Positions 26,916 to 38,168 are shown, counted from the stretch's first letter. The stretch is DNA of 64,000 nucleotides from Amycolatopsis oliviviridis (GCF_014654365.1 NZ_BNAY01000002.1:496001-560000); one strand, 5' to 3'. Translations and numbers: made by a program. The notes: generated from the letters alone by a model not told the origin.

Positions 26916-28129
26916 TAGTCGTTCTCTCCCAGCACAGCGACTCCGGGCAGTTCCTTGCCCTCCAGGTACTCCAGCGACGCGCCGCCGCCGGTCGAGATGT
27001 GCGAGAAGCCGTCCTCGGGCAGGCCCAGCCGCCGCACGGCCGCGGCGGAGTCCCCGCCGCCGACCACGGTGAAGGCGTCGCTCTTGACCAGCGCTTCGGC
27101 CACGGCACGGGTACCGCCGGCGAAGGACTCGAACTCGAACACGCCCATCGGGCCGTTCCAGAACACGGTCGCGGCGTCGGCCAGCTTGCCCGCGAACAGC
27201 TCACGCGACTTCGGGCCGATGTCGAGGCCCATGCGGCCGGCCGGGATGGCCGTCGCGTCGACGACGTCGAACTCCGCGTCGGCCGCGAAGCCCGTCGCGG
27301 CGAGGACGTCCACCGGCAGGATGAGCTCGACGCCGCGCTTCTCCGCCTCGGCGAGGAAGCCGCGGACCTGGTCGAGCTGGTCCTCCTGCAGCAGCGAGTT
27401 GCCGACCTCGTGGCCCTGGGCCTTGAGGAAGGTGTACGCCATGCCGCCGCCGATGAGCAGCCTGTCGACCTTGGTCAGCAGGTTGGCGATCACGCCCAGC
27501 TTGTCCGACACCTTCGCGCCGCCGAGGACGACGACGTACGGCCGGGCGAGGTCCTCGGTCAGCTTCTTGAGGACGTCGACCTCGGCCAGCACGAGGCCGC
27601 CCGCGTACGCCGGGAGCGCACGCGCGATCTCGTAGACCGAGGCCTGCTTGCGGTGCACGACACCGAAGCCGTCGGAGACGAACGCGCCGCCCGGGACGAG
27701 CGCGGCCAGCTCGGCGGCCAGTTCCTGACGCTCCGCCTCGACCTTGCTGGTCTCGCGCGCGTCGAAGCGCACGTTCTCCAACAGGGCCACCTGACCGTCG
27801 GTCAGGCCCGCGACGGTGGCCTTGGCGGACTCGCCGGCCAGGTCACCCGCCAGCGGGACGTCGACGCCGAGCAGCTCGGTGAGCTTCGCGGCGACCGGCG
27901 CGAGCGAGAACTTCGGGTCCGGCTCGCCCTTCGGACGGCCGAGGTGCGCCGTGACGACCACCTTCGCGCCCGCCTCGGCGAGACGCTTGAGGGTCGGCAG
28001 GGCCGCGCGGACACGGCCGTCGTCGGTGATGGTCTCCCCGTCGAGCGGGACGTTCAGGTCGGAACGCACGAGTACGTACCGGCCCGAAACGTCCCCGCTC
28101 AGCAGGTCTTCGAGGTTCTTCAGCGCCAT
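26915..28129 (-). CDS. pgk: Phosphoglycerate kinase
   Basis: 404 residues. It transfers phosphate from 1,3-bisphosphoglycerate to ADP. Typical parts are [75 protein letters not shown] and [11 protein letters not shown] near the C-terminus. It starts 3 bp after the gap stop codon in the gap-pgk-tpiA operon. Confidence 0.97.
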   Translation of the reverse strand: MALKNLEDLLSGDVSGRYVLVRSDLNVPLDGETITDDGRVRAALPTLKRLAEAGAKVVVTAHLGRPKGEPDPKFSLAPVAAKLTELLGVDVPLAGDLAGESAKATVAGLTDGQVALLENVRFDARETSKVEAERQELAAELAALVPGGAFVSDGFGVVHRKQASVYEIARALPAYAGGLVLAEVDVLKKLTEDLARPYVVVLGGAKVSDKLGVIANLLTKVDRLLIGGGMAYTFLKAQGHEVGNSLLQEDQLDQVRGFLAEAEKRGVELILPVDVLAATGFAADAEFDVVDATAIPAGRMGLDIGPKSRELFAGKLADAATVFWNGPMGVFEFESFAGGTRAVAEALVKSDAFTVVGGGDSAAAVRRLGLPEDGFSHISTGGGASLEYLEGKELPGVAVLGEND

Positions 28130-28132
28130 CGG

Positions 28133-29203
<1,071 letters not shown>

Positions 29204-29315
29204 CTAGCGTGCGTGCTCGGGCGACCCTCTTTGCCCTGACGAGACTTCCACCACTCGGTGGGTCAGGTCAAGAATCGATTAAGTGCGTCGCTACCAGGAT
29301 GTCTTGGGAAAACTC

Positions 29316-30503
29316 TCAGCTTTGTTGTGCTAGCCGTCGCTCCAGCGGGGTGCGCATCCGTGGCGTGACTCGCACCTCTCCGAACCACTCGGCCAGGTGG
29401 TTCGCCTCCGCCTCGACGGCCCGTTCGACGTCCGAGCCGACGTCCTCCAGGAGGTGATGGACGACTTCGCCGTCCTGACGCTGTGCCCAGCCGCCGACGA
29501 TCCGGCCGTCGGCCCAGACGGTGGGCCCGATGTTGCCGGTGCCGTCGAACAGCGGCGCGCGGTGCGGGCCGAGGTACCAGTCCCGTTCGATCCAGCCCAT
29601 CGCCGTCGGGTCGAGGGACGGGAGCAGCGCGACCCAGGGCGCGGGCTCCGCGACCGGCTCCAGATCGTCGGCGAGCAGCACGCCGGGGACGCCGTCCAGG
29701 TCGACCTCGATCGGCTGAACAGCGGCGAGCGCCTTCTTCGTCTGCCCGACCGTCCAGCCCGTCCACCACCGCAGGTCCGCGATCGGCGCCGGGCCGTAGG
29801 CGAAGAGCCACCGGCGGGCGAGCTCGGCCCTGGCCTCGTCGGCGTCCCACTCGGCGAGGCCCTGGGGCAGCCAGTCCCCCATCGTGGCCCAGTAGTGCTG
29901 GCTGCTGATCCAGCTCCCGCGCGGGCGGCCGCGGACGATACGGCCGTCGACCGCGAGCTGGAACAGGACCCGGCTGGTGACGTTGGCGATCGCCTCGTAC
30001 GGCTTTCCCTTCGCCATCAGGAGTCGCTGTTTGAGGCGGGGCTCGTCCTGCGAGAGTTGTTGTGCCGTGGCGGAACCGCGGGCCTTCAGGGCGCGCTCGG
30101 TCGCGTCCTCGACCTCGGCCAGCCAGCGGTCCGGCTCGGGCACGTTCTCCGGGTGTCCCTGCGTGCCGAGATGCTGTTCGAGCAGGCGGCGCTGTTTCTT
30201 GGCGATGTCCGCCGAGCACGCCGCCTGGACCAGTGCCGCGTTCTCGTGCCCGACCACGAAGACCGTGCGGCGCATGCCGAGCATCCGCACCAGCGCGCGC
30301 TCGTCGTAGAGAGCGTGTTCCACGTCCGTGACGCCGGCGCGTTTGAGCCGGGCCCACGTCGAGAGGTGGACCGTCGCCGGATCCGTGGCGTGCAGCGCGA
30401 CGACCGCGTCCGCCACGGCGTGCACCGACGAGGCGGGCGTGGCCAGGTGGTGGCGCGCGGCGAGGCGGGCGCGGCGCTGCCGGACGTCGATCTTGGGGGT
30501 CAC
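29316..30503 (-). CDS. Winged-helix DNA-binding protein of the HTH_42 (AlkZ/YcaQ-like) superfamily
   Basis: 395 residues. The N-terminal VDVRQRRARLAARHHL and VVALHATDPATVHLSTWARL, then WDWL-like and ATM-containing segments and a C-terminal beta-rich domain (GWAQRQDGEVVHHLLEDVG), match the HTH_42 family that includes interstrand-crosslink glycosylases. Where AlkZ enzymes have a QxQ motif this protein reads HATD, so glycosylase activity cannot be assumed. The GTG at 30503 follows TAGAAC by 6 nt. Downstream of nothing obviously related. Confidence 0.75.
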   Translation of the reverse strand: MTPKIDVRQRRARLAARHHLATPASSVHAVADAVVALHATDPATVHLSTWARLKRAGVTDVEHALYDERALVRMLGMRRTVFVVGHENAALVQAACSADIAKKQRRLLEQHLGTQGHPENVPEPDRWLAEVEDATERALKARGSATAQQLSQDEPRLKQRLLMAKGKPYEAIANVTSRVLFQLAVDGRIVRGRPRGSWISSQHYWATMGDWLPQGLAEWDADEARAELARRWLFAYGPAPIADLRWWTGWTVGQTKKALAAVQPIEVDLDGVPGVLLADDLEPVAEPAPWVALLPSLDPTAMGWIERDWYLGPHRAPLFDGTGNIGPTVWADGRIVGGWAQRQDGEVVHHLLEDVGSDVERAVEAEANHLAEWFGEVRVTPRMRTPLERRLAQQS

Positions 30504-30542
30504 GGATCGGTTCTACCACCGGGCCCCGACAGAACCCCGGGA

Positions 30543-31415
30543 TCAGTCCGCGTGCGGCCTGATCGCGTGCGTGGCGTCGGCACCGCAGACGAGGACGTTG
30601 ACCGACGAACCCGCCAGCTCCCAGCCGGGACCGTCGTCCGGCTGCTCGCAGGGGCACTCGTCGTCCTGGCTCTCCGAGCTTTCCAAGGCCAGCAGGAGTT
30701 CGAGTCCGGCACCGCACTCCGGACAGGTCAGCGGGAACCCATCGGGGCCGGACGTCCACCAGAAGTTCAGGCCGCCGAGCTTGGACCCGGTGGCCAGCGG
30801 AGGCCAGGCGTCCTCGGCTTCGTCATCGACGAATTCGCCATGCTCGTCGACGAAGGGCAGCGTCGCCCGGAGTTCGGCGGGCAGCTCCGACGGGCGCGGG
30901 TGGTCGATGACCTCGCAGGGCGCGAACGAGCAGGGCCGCGCGGGCAGGTATTCGTAGTGGTCGGCCTGGAACGGCTCGGGCGGGCTCTCGAGCAGATCGG
31001 TCACTCCGGCGGAATTCCGCCAGACCACCTGGACACCCGGCCCCCAGTAGCCGGGGCCGTCGTGGGGATCCGGGCAGAACAGCACCTGCAGCAGGTCGGT
31101 GCCGCCGGGAAACGGCAGTTTCGGGAAGTCTCGCCGGAAGAACTGCGCCACACCCGCCAGCGGCATCGGCTTGTCGACGGGGTGTGCCGCTTCCAATTCG
31201 GCCGCCGGGGTATGGATCACGCCCGGCGCCGACTCGTTCCGCGCGGTGTCGAGACAGTGCGGCCAGGGCTCGCCGACGGGCCACAGCAACGGTCCGCCGA
31301 TATGGCTGTCGCGCGCTGTCGGCGTACCCGCCCGGGGATGCAGCCGGACGGCTGCCCGGGTGAACGGGGTGAGGTCGGGGATTCCCTCGCCGGTTCTCGG
31401 CGGATCCGAAGGCAT
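30543..31415 (-). CDS. DUF1963-like protein
   Basis: 290 residues. The sequence shows IGGPLLWPVGEPWPHC, PLAGVAQFFRRDFPKLPFPG, LLQVLFCPDPHDGPGY and a C-terminal CPECGAGLELLLALE, the layout of YwqG/DUF1963-type proteins, whose function is not established. The C-terminal cysteines suggest a metal knuckle. The ATG at 31415 lies 7 nt after TAGCAT and lacks an RBS, so a leaderless start is likely; an ATG 19 codons upstream is less likely. Confidence 0.7.
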   Translation of the reverse strand: MPSDPPRTGEGIPDLTPFTRAAVRLHPRAGTPTARDSHIGGPLLWPVGEPWPHCLDTARNESAPGVIHTPAAELEAAHPVDKPMPLAGVAQFFRRDFPKLPFPGGTDLLQVLFCPDPHDGPGYWGPGVQVVWRNSAGVTDLLESPPEPFQADHYEYLPARPCSFAPCEVIDHPRPSELPAELRATLPFVDEHGEFVDDEAEDAWPPLATGSKLGGLNFWWTSGPDGFPLTCPECGAGLELLLALESSESQDDECPCEQPDDGPGWELAGSSVNVLVCGADATHAIRPHAD

Positions 31416-31521
31416 GCCGAGGATGCTAGAGATCGGGCAGTGGGCTTCGGGCGGGTTTCGGTGTTTCCTCACCGAGTGGCCGGGCGCACGACGCCGAAAC
31501 CGCCGCGCGCCCGGCTCCCCC

Positions 31522-31950
31522 TCAGACCCGTTCCAGCTCGAAGACCGGGATGACCCGGGTGGTCTTGCGCTGGTACTCGGCGAACTGCGGCATGAGGGTG
31601 GACTGCCTGCCGTAGACGTCGTCGCGCTCGGTGCCGGTGAGCACCCGCGCGCGGACCGGGAAGGTCTCGGTGCCGAGTTCGACCTTGGTGTCCGGGTGGG
31701 CCACCAGGTTGTGGAACCACGCCGGGTTGTCGTCGGCGCCGCCCTTGCTGGCGAAGATGTAGATCCGGTCGCCCTCCAGGAGCGGGACGAGCGGCGCGAT
31801 CCGCTCCTTGCCGGACTTCGCGCCGGTGTGGTGGACGAGGACCAGCGGGAAGCCTTCGAACATGCCGCCCGCCTTGCCCCCGGTCTCGCGGAACTCGGCG
31901 ATCACCTTGCGGTTGATCCCGTCGAAGTCGAAGTCGATCGTTTCAGCCAT
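31522..31950 (-). CDS. Deazaflavin (F420)-dependent nitroreductase-family protein
   Basis: 142 residues, split beta-barrel of the Ddn family. Diagnostic parts are LVLVHHTGAKSGKERIAPLV, YIFASKGGADDNPAWFHNL and VELGTETFPVRARVL. Relatives reduce substrates with cofactor F420H2. The ATG at 31950 follows TACGAT by 7 nt (leaderless). Divergent from the AraC gene with 87 bp between the starts, so the regulator may control it. Confidence 0.88.
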   Translation of the reverse strand: MAETIDFDFDGINRKVIAEFRETGGKAGGMFEGFPLVLVHHTGAKSGKERIAPLVPLLEGDRIYIFASKGGADDNPAWFHNLVAHPDTKVELGTETFPVRARVLTGTERDDVYGRQSTLMPQFAEYQRKTTRVIPVFELERV

Positions 31951-32037
31951 GACCCTGATCGTATGACGCGTCGAGTGACCACATCGATGCCTGAAATCGC
32001 CATGGACATATCCATCTGTCGCACTACCATCGGCAGC

Positions 32038-32976
32038 ATGGACCTCTTGGCCGAAACGCTCGCCGTCGGCGGCGTCCGGGGCGCCGCCGGGGCCCGGATC
32101 GAGGGGTCCGGACCGTGGGGAATCCTCTGGCACCGCATCGCGGGCGCGGCCTTCTATGCCATCACCTGCGGGACGGCCTGGCTGGATCTTCCCGGCCACC
32201 CACCGCGGCAGCTCATGCCCGGCGACGTCGTCCTCCTGCCGAACGGGCCGGAGCACACCCTGCGCAGCGCCCCGGACGCCCCGATCCTTCCCCAGCTCTG
32301 CACGGCGGCGGAGCGGGCGCGGAAATGCGGCGGCGTGCTGCGCCTCGGCACCGGGGAGGTGCAGACCCACGTCCTCGGCGCGTCCTACGACTACGACCCG
32401 GCGGTGTCCATCCAGGTGCTCGCCACGCTGCCGGACGTGGTGCACATCCGCGCGAACCGCGGCGGCGACGGGCTGGACGACACCGTCCGGCTGCTGTCAC
32501 GGGAACTGGCCAGTCCGCAGATCGCCACCGACTTCGTTCTGAACCGGCTGGTCGACATCCTCCTGGTCCAGTTGCTCCGGGTGTGGCGGACCGAGAAACC
32601 GGCCGAGGCGCGGGGAACCTGGCTCGGCGTGCTGGGCGATCCGCTGGTCAGCGTGGCCCTGGCCAAGATCCACGAGGACCCGGCGAAACCGTGGACGACC
32701 GATCTGCTCGCGGCGGAACTGGCGACCTCGCGCAGCACACTCACCCGCCGTTTCCGCGAAACGACCGGCCGGACTCCCGGCGACTACCTGACCCAGTGGC
32801 GGATGGACCTGGCCGCTGTCCGGCTCCGCGACACCGACGAGACGGTGGACAGCATCGCCCACTCGGTCGGCTACACGTCGGTGTTCGCGTTCAGCCGGGC
32901 TTTCCGGCGCGCGCGGCGCCAGGCCCCCGGGCAGTACCGCACCTCGGCCCGGGAGGGGATCAGGACGGCCGAGTGA
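32038..32976 (+). CDS. AraC-family transcriptional regulator with cupin sensor domain
   Basis: 312 residues. The N-terminal cupin-like domain (residues 1-170; HRIAGAAFYAITCGTAWLDL, LMPGDVVLLPNGPEHTL) would bind a small ligand, and the C-terminal AraC domain has two helix-turn-helix units (DLLAAELATSRSTLTRRFRE and DSIAHSVGYTSVFAFSRAFR). The ATG at 32038 follows TACCAT by 7 nt, indicating a leaderless transcript. A candidate operator, ATGGA-CATA-TCCAT, lies at 32002-32015 between it and the divergent reductase gene. Its 3' end overlaps the convergent vapC by 17 bp. Confidence 0.9.
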   Translation: MDLLAETLAVGGVRGAAGARIEGSGPWGILWHRIAGAAFYAITCGTAWLDLPGHPPRQLMPGDVVLLPNGPEHTLRSAPDAPILPQLCTAAERARKCGGVLRLGTGEVQTHVLGASYDYDPAVSIQVLATLPDVVHIRANRGGDGLDDTVRLLSRELASPQIATDFVLNRLVDILLVQLLRVWRTEKPAEARGTWLGVLGDPLVSVALAKIHEDPAKPWTTDLLAAELATSRSTLTRRFRETTGRTPGDYLTQWRMDLAAVRLRDTDETVDSIAHSVGYTSVFAFSRAFRRARRQAPGQYRTSAREGIRTAE

Positions 32977-33373
32977 CCGGAACGACGTCGAGAAGTTCTT
33001 TCAGGCCTTCGAAATCCTGTGGATTGGTGGTGTACAGCGGCATCCGGTGCGCGATGGCCACGCTGGCGATCATCAGATCGGCCACCCGGCGGCGGGGCGT
33101 CCTGCCCATCGCGAGCACGGACGCCGACACCCTGCCGAAGATCCGTGCCGCTTCGGTGCCGAAGGGCAGCGGGTCGAACTCCGACTCCACCCGTTGCAGC
33201 AGATCCGTGCGCCGGGCCCGTTCGGCCGGGTCTTCGGCGTAGTGCGGGCCCGCCGACAGTTCGGCGAGCGTGATCGTGCTGATCGACATCAGATCCGGCA
33301 GCTGGGCGTGATCGATCGCCCGCCGGAGGATGAGGATGTTCGTGTCGAGCAGGCCGTGGACCTCAGCGGCCAT
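32960..33373 (-). CDS. vapC: PIN-domain toxin (VapC family)
   Basis: 137 residues. The PIN nuclease core shows GLLDTNILIL (first aspartate), SISTITLAELSAG (conserved Glu), RVADLMIASVAIAHRMPLYT (third acidic residue) and TTNPQDFEGL (fourth). VapC toxins are Mg-dependent RNases. The ATG at 33373 overlaps the antitoxin gene by 11 bp, the usual antitoxin-toxin order. Confidence 0.92.
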   Translation of the reverse strand: MAAEVHGLLDTNILILRRAIDHAQLPDLMSISTITLAELSAGPHYAEDPAERARRTDLLQRVESEFDPLPFGTEAARIFGRVSASVLAMGRTPRRRVADLMIASVAIAHRMPLYTTNPQDFEGLKELLDVVPVTRPS

Positions 33374-33629
33374 AGGGATCGTCCGCCTCCCCTTCGAGAG
33401 CGTCGTCGAGGTCCGCGCGGAACCTGTCCGGGTCGATGAGCGGAGCGTTCGCCGAGACGGCGGCGAACTGGTCACGGGACACGGCGTGCCGCCGACACAG
33501 CGGGACCAGCTGGGCGATGGGCGAGCCGCTACGTGTCACGGTGAAGCTTTCACCGTGCTCGACCGCGTCCATGATCTCGCCGGACCGATTCCGGAGATCA
33601 CGCTGGGAGATCTCGTGCTGGACGCTCAT
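33363..33629 (-). CDS. vapB: Phd/YefM-type antitoxin (VapB partner)
   Basis: 88 residues. The N-terminal EISQRDLRNRSGEIMDAVEH and GESFTVTRSGSPIAQLVPL match the Phd/YefM DNA-binding fold. The acidic C-terminus (FRADLDDALEGEADDPYG) would wrap the toxin. It should repress its own promoter. The ATG at 33629 follows TAGAGT by 6 nt, a leaderless arrangement. The SMC-like gene ends 54 bp upstream. Confidence 0.92.
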   Translation of the reverse strand: MSVQHEISQRDLRNRSGEIMDAVEHGESFTVTRSGSPIAQLVPLCRRHAVSRDQFAAVSANAPLIDPDRFRADLDDALEGEADDPYGR

Positions 33630-33682
33630 ACTCGCACTCTAACACCTTGTGCCCCTGTGTGCCACCGCGTGCCACACACCCG

Positions 33683-36600
33683 TCAGGCTGTCTCCTCTTC
33701 CTGCTCAGGCTCGTCGGCAGGCCGGGTGAACAGCCTCGTCGCCGAAAGCCGCGCGACGCCGTCCGGCTCCCCGAGTTCGTCGGTCGCGTTCCGGATCGTC
33801 GCGTCGACGGACAGGTACTTGCGGCCCGCCCGCAGATCCGCGTCGTTGCGCAGCCGCACGATCAACGGGAACTCGCTCAGCGCGCCGGCGTCGAACAGGC
33901 CGGTGGTGTAGATCAGCTGGACACCCAGCGCCTCCGCGACCGCGCGCTGCAACTCCAGCAGGTACCCGGCCGACGCGCGGCCGATCGGGTTGTCGAGGAA
34001 CAGCACGCCGGAATGCCGGTTGCGGGCCTTGCCCCGGTTGTTCGCCCGCAGCGCCGCCAGGGTGCAGTACAGGATGATCGCCGCGGTCAGCTGCTGCCCG
34101 CCGGAGAACACGTCCCGGATCTCGGAAACCCGCTGCCGCTCGGTCCGCAGCACGGAGTCCGGCTTCAGCATGTCGACCCGGAAACCCTTGGGCGCGGCGG
34201 CCTGCACGCCCCGCAGCACGAGCGAAAGCCCGTCCCGCTTGACGTCCCGGCCGTCCGAGGTCTTCCCGATCGCGGCCTCGTCGACGACCTCGCCCAGCTT
34301 CTCGGCGAGCACGTTCTCCTCGAGTTCGGTGAAGCGGATCCGCAGGAACTCCTGGCCCGACCAGTCGCCGAGGCCGTCCGGCAGCCGCGAAACCCGTTGC
34401 GCGGCACGGAGAGTGCGCAACGCGCCGTCGACCATGCCCTGCAGGCGCGTGATGATGCCGCCGCGGTGCCGGTCGATCTGCGCGAGGTCGTCGGTCAGCG
34501 TGCGCAGCCGCGGCCGCAGTGCCTCGGCCCATTCCGCGGCGTGGGCGGGCAGCTGGTCGCGGCGGACCGAGATCACCTGCTGCCGCACCGGTGTGCTGAG
34601 CTTCTCGAACCGTTTGTCCGTGGCGTACTGCGCCAGCTGGTCGGCCGCGGCCCGCACCCGGCGGTCGCCCGCGTCGGCGGCGTCCTGCGCGTCGGTGAGC
34701 GCGGTGTTGAGCCGGGAGTGCTTGGCCCGCGCGGATTCGACGTCGCCGTCGAACGCCGCCTCGTCGTCTTCTTTGGCCAGCAGATGCGCCATCGACTCGG
34801 CCAGCAGGCCGAACCCGGACGCGGACGTCTTCGCGGACTCCAGTGTCGCTTCCGCGGCCGCACGGCGTTCCTGGAGTTCTTCCCATTTCCGCGCGGCGGC
34901 GGACACTTCGAGACCGGCGTCGTCGATCAGCGCCAGGCCGTGCTCGATGTCCTTCGGCCGTGCGTCGGAGGACATCGCGGCCAGGGCCGACGGCTGCTCC
35001 GGGAGCTGGCTCAGTTCCGCCTTGCGGGTCGCGACGAGACCGACGATCTCGGTGCGTTCCTCCTCCAGCACCGCGACCGCGCGGTTCGCCCGCGCCTGCG
35101 CGGCCGCCCGCGCCGAAGCGTCGGAACCGTCCGGCGTCTCCAGCAGCACCGAGGCCCGCTCACGGACGGCGTCGTCCAGCGCTTCGAGGGCCGCCCGCGC
35201 GGACGCCTCCACGCTCTCGGCCTGGTCGAGTTCGGCCCGGAGGTCGCTGCCGACCTCGACCTTCGCGTACGCCTCGGAAGCCGACGCGAAAGTACGCCGC
35301 AAAGCGTCCACCGGTTCGGCGGGCGCGGGATCGTCCTCGGTGACGTCGCTCGATCCCGGGACCTCGGCCAGCTCCGACTTCGCGGTCGTCGCCGTGCGCC
35401 GGTGCCCGTCGGCGGTGCGCTGTTCCTCACCGGCCTGCTCACGCAGCCGGGAAGCCTTCGTCGCGGCCTCGGACGCCGTCGTCTCGGCCCGCTCGGCGGT
35501 CTCCGTCGCGCGCTCGACGTCGTCCGTCCACTCGGGGATCTTCGCGGCGCGCGTGGCGAGTGTTTCCAGGCCGCGGGCCCGCTCCCCCGCCTCGGCCGAA
35601 GCCGTGCGCAGCTCGGGAACCCGCTCCCGCAGCCCGGTCGCCTTCTCACCGAGCCGCTGGAATTCCTTTTCCGCCTGATCCAACGCGGTCCGCGCGGTCT
35701 CGTGCGCGGTGCGCGCGGTCTGCAGCTGCTCGGCCAGCGTCGCGATGCTGCCGGGCGGGTAGTCCTCGCGCCAGGTCTTGAGTTTCCACGACAACGCGCT
35801 GTCGTCGGCGAGTGACGTCGTCAGCGCCTCCAGGCGGCGCTGACGTTCGGAGTGTCGGAGGGCGATCGCCTCGCGCTCGGCGTCGGCGGCTTCCTCGTCG
35901 TACATCGCGGGGTTGGGCGGCACGAGGAACTCGATGCCCGCCTCGCCCGGCAGGCGGTCGGTCGTGGTGGCCTCGGTGGTGGCGACCGGGATGATCGTGC
36001 TGGGCAGCAGACGCCGTTCGGCCAGGACCTTCTCGGCGAGCCGGACCTGTTCCGGCTCGTTGAGCAGGATCCCCGAGACCAGCTGGGGCGCGCGGGCCAG
36101 CACGGCCGCCCGCCGCTTCTTGTCCAAAGTAGACAGATAACGCCAGCCGGACCACGCGTTCATCCCGGCGGCTTCCAGCGCGTCCAGCGCGGCCTGGACC
36201 TCTTCGGGGGCGGGCAGGAGGCCACCCGAACCGAGCGCGGTGAGCGCGCGCTCGTCGACGGATTCCTCCATCCGCAGCGCGGTCTGTTCCTTCTCCGCCG
36301 CCGAACCCGCCTCGCGCAGCCGTTCCAGCAGCACCGGAAGATCAGTCTCCAGCGCGACGTCGTCCGCGCCGAGGAGTTCGCTCAGCCGCGGTTCGACGGC
36401 GAGCGCGTCGGTGCGCCGGTTGGCCCTGTCGAGTTCTTCGGCCGCGCGTTCCAGCCTGTCCTTTGTGGACCCCGTGAGCCGGTGCGCGTCGTTGACGGCG
36501 CCCTGCGCGGACCGCAGATCCTCCGCCACGCGTTCGAGTTCCTGCTCACGGCGGACGAGTTCCGCGGCGGTCGTCTCGGCTTCGGTCCGGGCCGCGCGCG

Positions 36601-38158
36601 CCGCCTCGGCGACGTCGGCCCCGGCCTTGAGCGCGCCGGACCGGACGGTTTCCGCGATCTCCTCGCGGATCTCCGCGATCCGCGCGCCCATGCCGCGGGC
36701 TTCCGCCCGGCGCGAGGCCGCGAGGTTCGCCGATTCGTCCCGTTCGGCTTGGGCTTTCTCCGCTTCGGCACGCAGGGCACCGACGTGGGCCTCGGCCTTC
36801 GCGGCCTGATCGGTGGCGTTCTTGGCCAGTGCCAGCAGTCCCCTGGCCAGTGCGGTGGCAGCGGAGTTGCGCGCCTTCAGCGCGGGCTGCGCCTTCTGCT
36901 CGCGATTCCCCACCAGCTCCCGGAAATCGCGGGCCTTGCGGGCGGCGTTGAGGTGGTTGAGCACGGTGGCGCATTCACGCCAGGCCTCGGCGGCGGTCTT
37001 GGCTTCGGCCAGTTCGCCGTCGATCCGCTTCTTGCTCTCCTGCGCCTCGTCGAGCCGCAGTTTCCCGACCAGGCGGCGGAGTTCGGTGACCCCGGCGGCG
37101 AGACGGCGGTGATCGCCCTCGGCCAGCTTCTCGGCGGACTTCACCTCGTCGACGTGCTGGTCGAGACCGCTCAGCCGCTCGTTCTCCAGCTTGTCGCGCG
37201 CGGCGACCTGACCGGCGAGCGTCCGCATCTCGGCGCGGGCCGCGTCGGCGAGCTTCCGCGACGCGGCGGCGACGCCTTCCTCCTCCGCCAGCGGCGTGAG
37301 CAGATCGAGCGCCCCGGCGACGAAATCCCGCTCGGACAACAGATCCCCGCGCTGGGCGAGGTTGTGCGCGTAGGTCGCGACGACCTCGGCGAGGTCCTTC
37401 GGCTCGTCTTCCGAGAGGACCGCGCGCAGCAGGAACTCGACGAACGCCTCGTCGGTGCTGAACGCGAAGGCGTCCGCCGCCTCGCCCTCGCCGGCGTTCA
37501 TCGCGCGCTGGTACCGGAAAAGCTCGGTGTCGAGGCCGAGGCCGTCGAGCCGCGACGTCCATTCGTGGTGACGCCGGGTCCAGAACAGCTCCAGTTCCGG
37601 CTCGCCGCCGTGCACCTTGTCGAGCTGGTCGTGGAAACCGGACATCGTCAGCAGCCTGCCGTCCGACGTCAGCGGCAGCGTGTCCAGATCGAGCGAAGGC
37701 GTGGGGCGGAAGCAGTACCAGGAGTCGACGAGGTTCTCCGAGTCCGCCGACACCACGTGCCCGCGCCATTCCGACACCTTGCCGGTGATCACCCGGTGAC
37801 CGGTCTCGACCTGCAGCCACTCCAGCACGACGTGCGAGACGTCCTTGGCGGCGACGAACTTTTCCAGCACCTTGGTGTTGGTCGTGCCGACGACCTGGCG
37901 GCGGCCGGGCAGCATGACCGAGAAGATCAGCTTGATCAGGACGGACTTTCCGCCGCCGTTCTCCAGGAACAGCACGCTCGCCGGGGACGGCCGCCGTGGC
38001 GGCCCCTCCCCCGCCAGGTGGATCCCGGCGCTGAACAGCGCGTCCTGCTTGGGCGCGGTGATGGCCGCGCCGACGCCGCTGAAGTCCAGCACGACGTCCT
38101 GGTACCGCGCGCCCGCCGGACCCACCGAGTGCAGGCGAACCCGCGAAAGCTCGTACAT
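33683..38158 (-). CDS. Giant SMC/MukB-like ATPase of a three-gene condensin-like operon
   Basis: 1491 residues, almost the length of MukB. Walker A is FLENGGGKSVLIKLI (about residues 65-79) and the ABC signature is FSGGQQLTAAIILYC (about 1350). Walker B is GVLFLDNPIG (about 1382), with Asp-Asn where most ABC ATPases have Asp-Glu. Between them lie roughly 1000 residues of Ala/Glu/Arg-rich coiled coil (two long arms around a non-coil patch near residues 640-780, a possible hinge). It lacks the zinc-hook CxxC of Rad50. The ATG at 38158 follows GAGGGGA, 10 bp after the preceding gene stop. Family and cellular role are inferred; homologs are usually annotated hypothetical. Confidence 0.8.
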   Translation of the reverse strand: MYELSRVRLHSVGPAGARYQDVVLDFSGVGAAITAPKQDALFSAGIHLAGEGPPRRPSPASVLFLENGGGKSVLIKLIFSVMLPGRRQVVGTTNTKVLEKFVAAKDVSHVVLEWLQVETGHRVITGKVSEWRGHVVSADSENLVDSWYCFRPTPSLDLDTLPLTSDGRLLTMSGFHDQLDKVHGGEPELELFWTRRHHEWTSRLDGLGLDTELFRYQRAMNAGEGEAADAFAFSTDEAFVEFLLRAVLSEDEPKDLAEVVATYAHNLAQRGDLLSERDFVAGALDLLTPLAEEEGVAAASRKLADAARAEMRTLAGQVAARDKLENERLSGLDQHVDEVKSAEKLAEGDHRRLAAGVTELRRLVGKLRLDEAQESKKRIDGELAEAKTAAEAWRECATVLNHLNAARKARDFRELVGNREQKAQPALKARNSAATALARGLLALAKNATDQAAKAEAHVGALRAEAEKAQAERDESANLAASRRAEARGMGARIAEIREEIAETVRSGALKAGADVAEAARAARTEAETTAAELVRREQELERVAEDLRSAQGAVNDAHRLTGSTKDRLERAAEELDRANRRTDALAVEPRLSELLGADDVALETDLPVLLERLREAGSAAEKEQTALRMEESVDERALTALGSGGLLPAPEEVQAALDALEAAGMNAWSGWRYLSTLDKKRRAAVLARAPQLVSGILLNEPEQVRLAEKVLAERRLLPSTIIPVATTEATTTDRLPGEAGIEFLVPPNPAMYDEEAADAEREAIALRHSERQRRLEALTTSLADDSALSWKLKTWREDYPPGSIATLAEQLQTARTAHETARTALDQAEKEFQRLGEKATGLRERVPELRTASAEAGERARGLETLATRAAKIPEWTDDVERATETAERAETTASEAATKASRLREQAGEEQRTADGHRRTATTAKSELAEVPGSSDVTEDDPAPAEPVDALRRTFASASEAYAKVEVGSDLRAELDQAESVEASARAALEALDDAVRERASVLLETPDGSDASARAAAQARANRAVAVLEEERTEIVGLVATRKAELSQLPEQPSALAAMSSDARPKDIEHGLALIDDAGLEVSAAARKWEELQERRAAAEATLESAKTSASGFGLLAESMAHLLAKEDDEAAFDGDVESARAKHSRLNTALTDAQDAADAGDRRVRAAADQLAQYATDKRFEKLSTPVRQQVISVRRDQLPAHAAEWAEALRPRLRTLTDDLAQIDRHRGGIITRLQGMVDGALRTLRAAQRVSRLPDGLGDWSGQEFLRIRFTELEENVLAEKLGEVVDEAAIGKTSDGRDVKRDGLSLVLRGVQAAAPKGFRVDMLKPDSVLRTERQRVSEIRDVFSGGQQLTAAIILYCTLAALRANNRGKARNRHSGVLFLDNPIGRASAGYLLELQRAVAEALGVQLIYTTGLFDAGALSEFPLIVRLRNDADLRAGRKYLSVDATIRNATDELGEPDGVARLSATRLFTRPADEPEQEEETA

Positions 38159-38168
38159 CGATTCCCCT

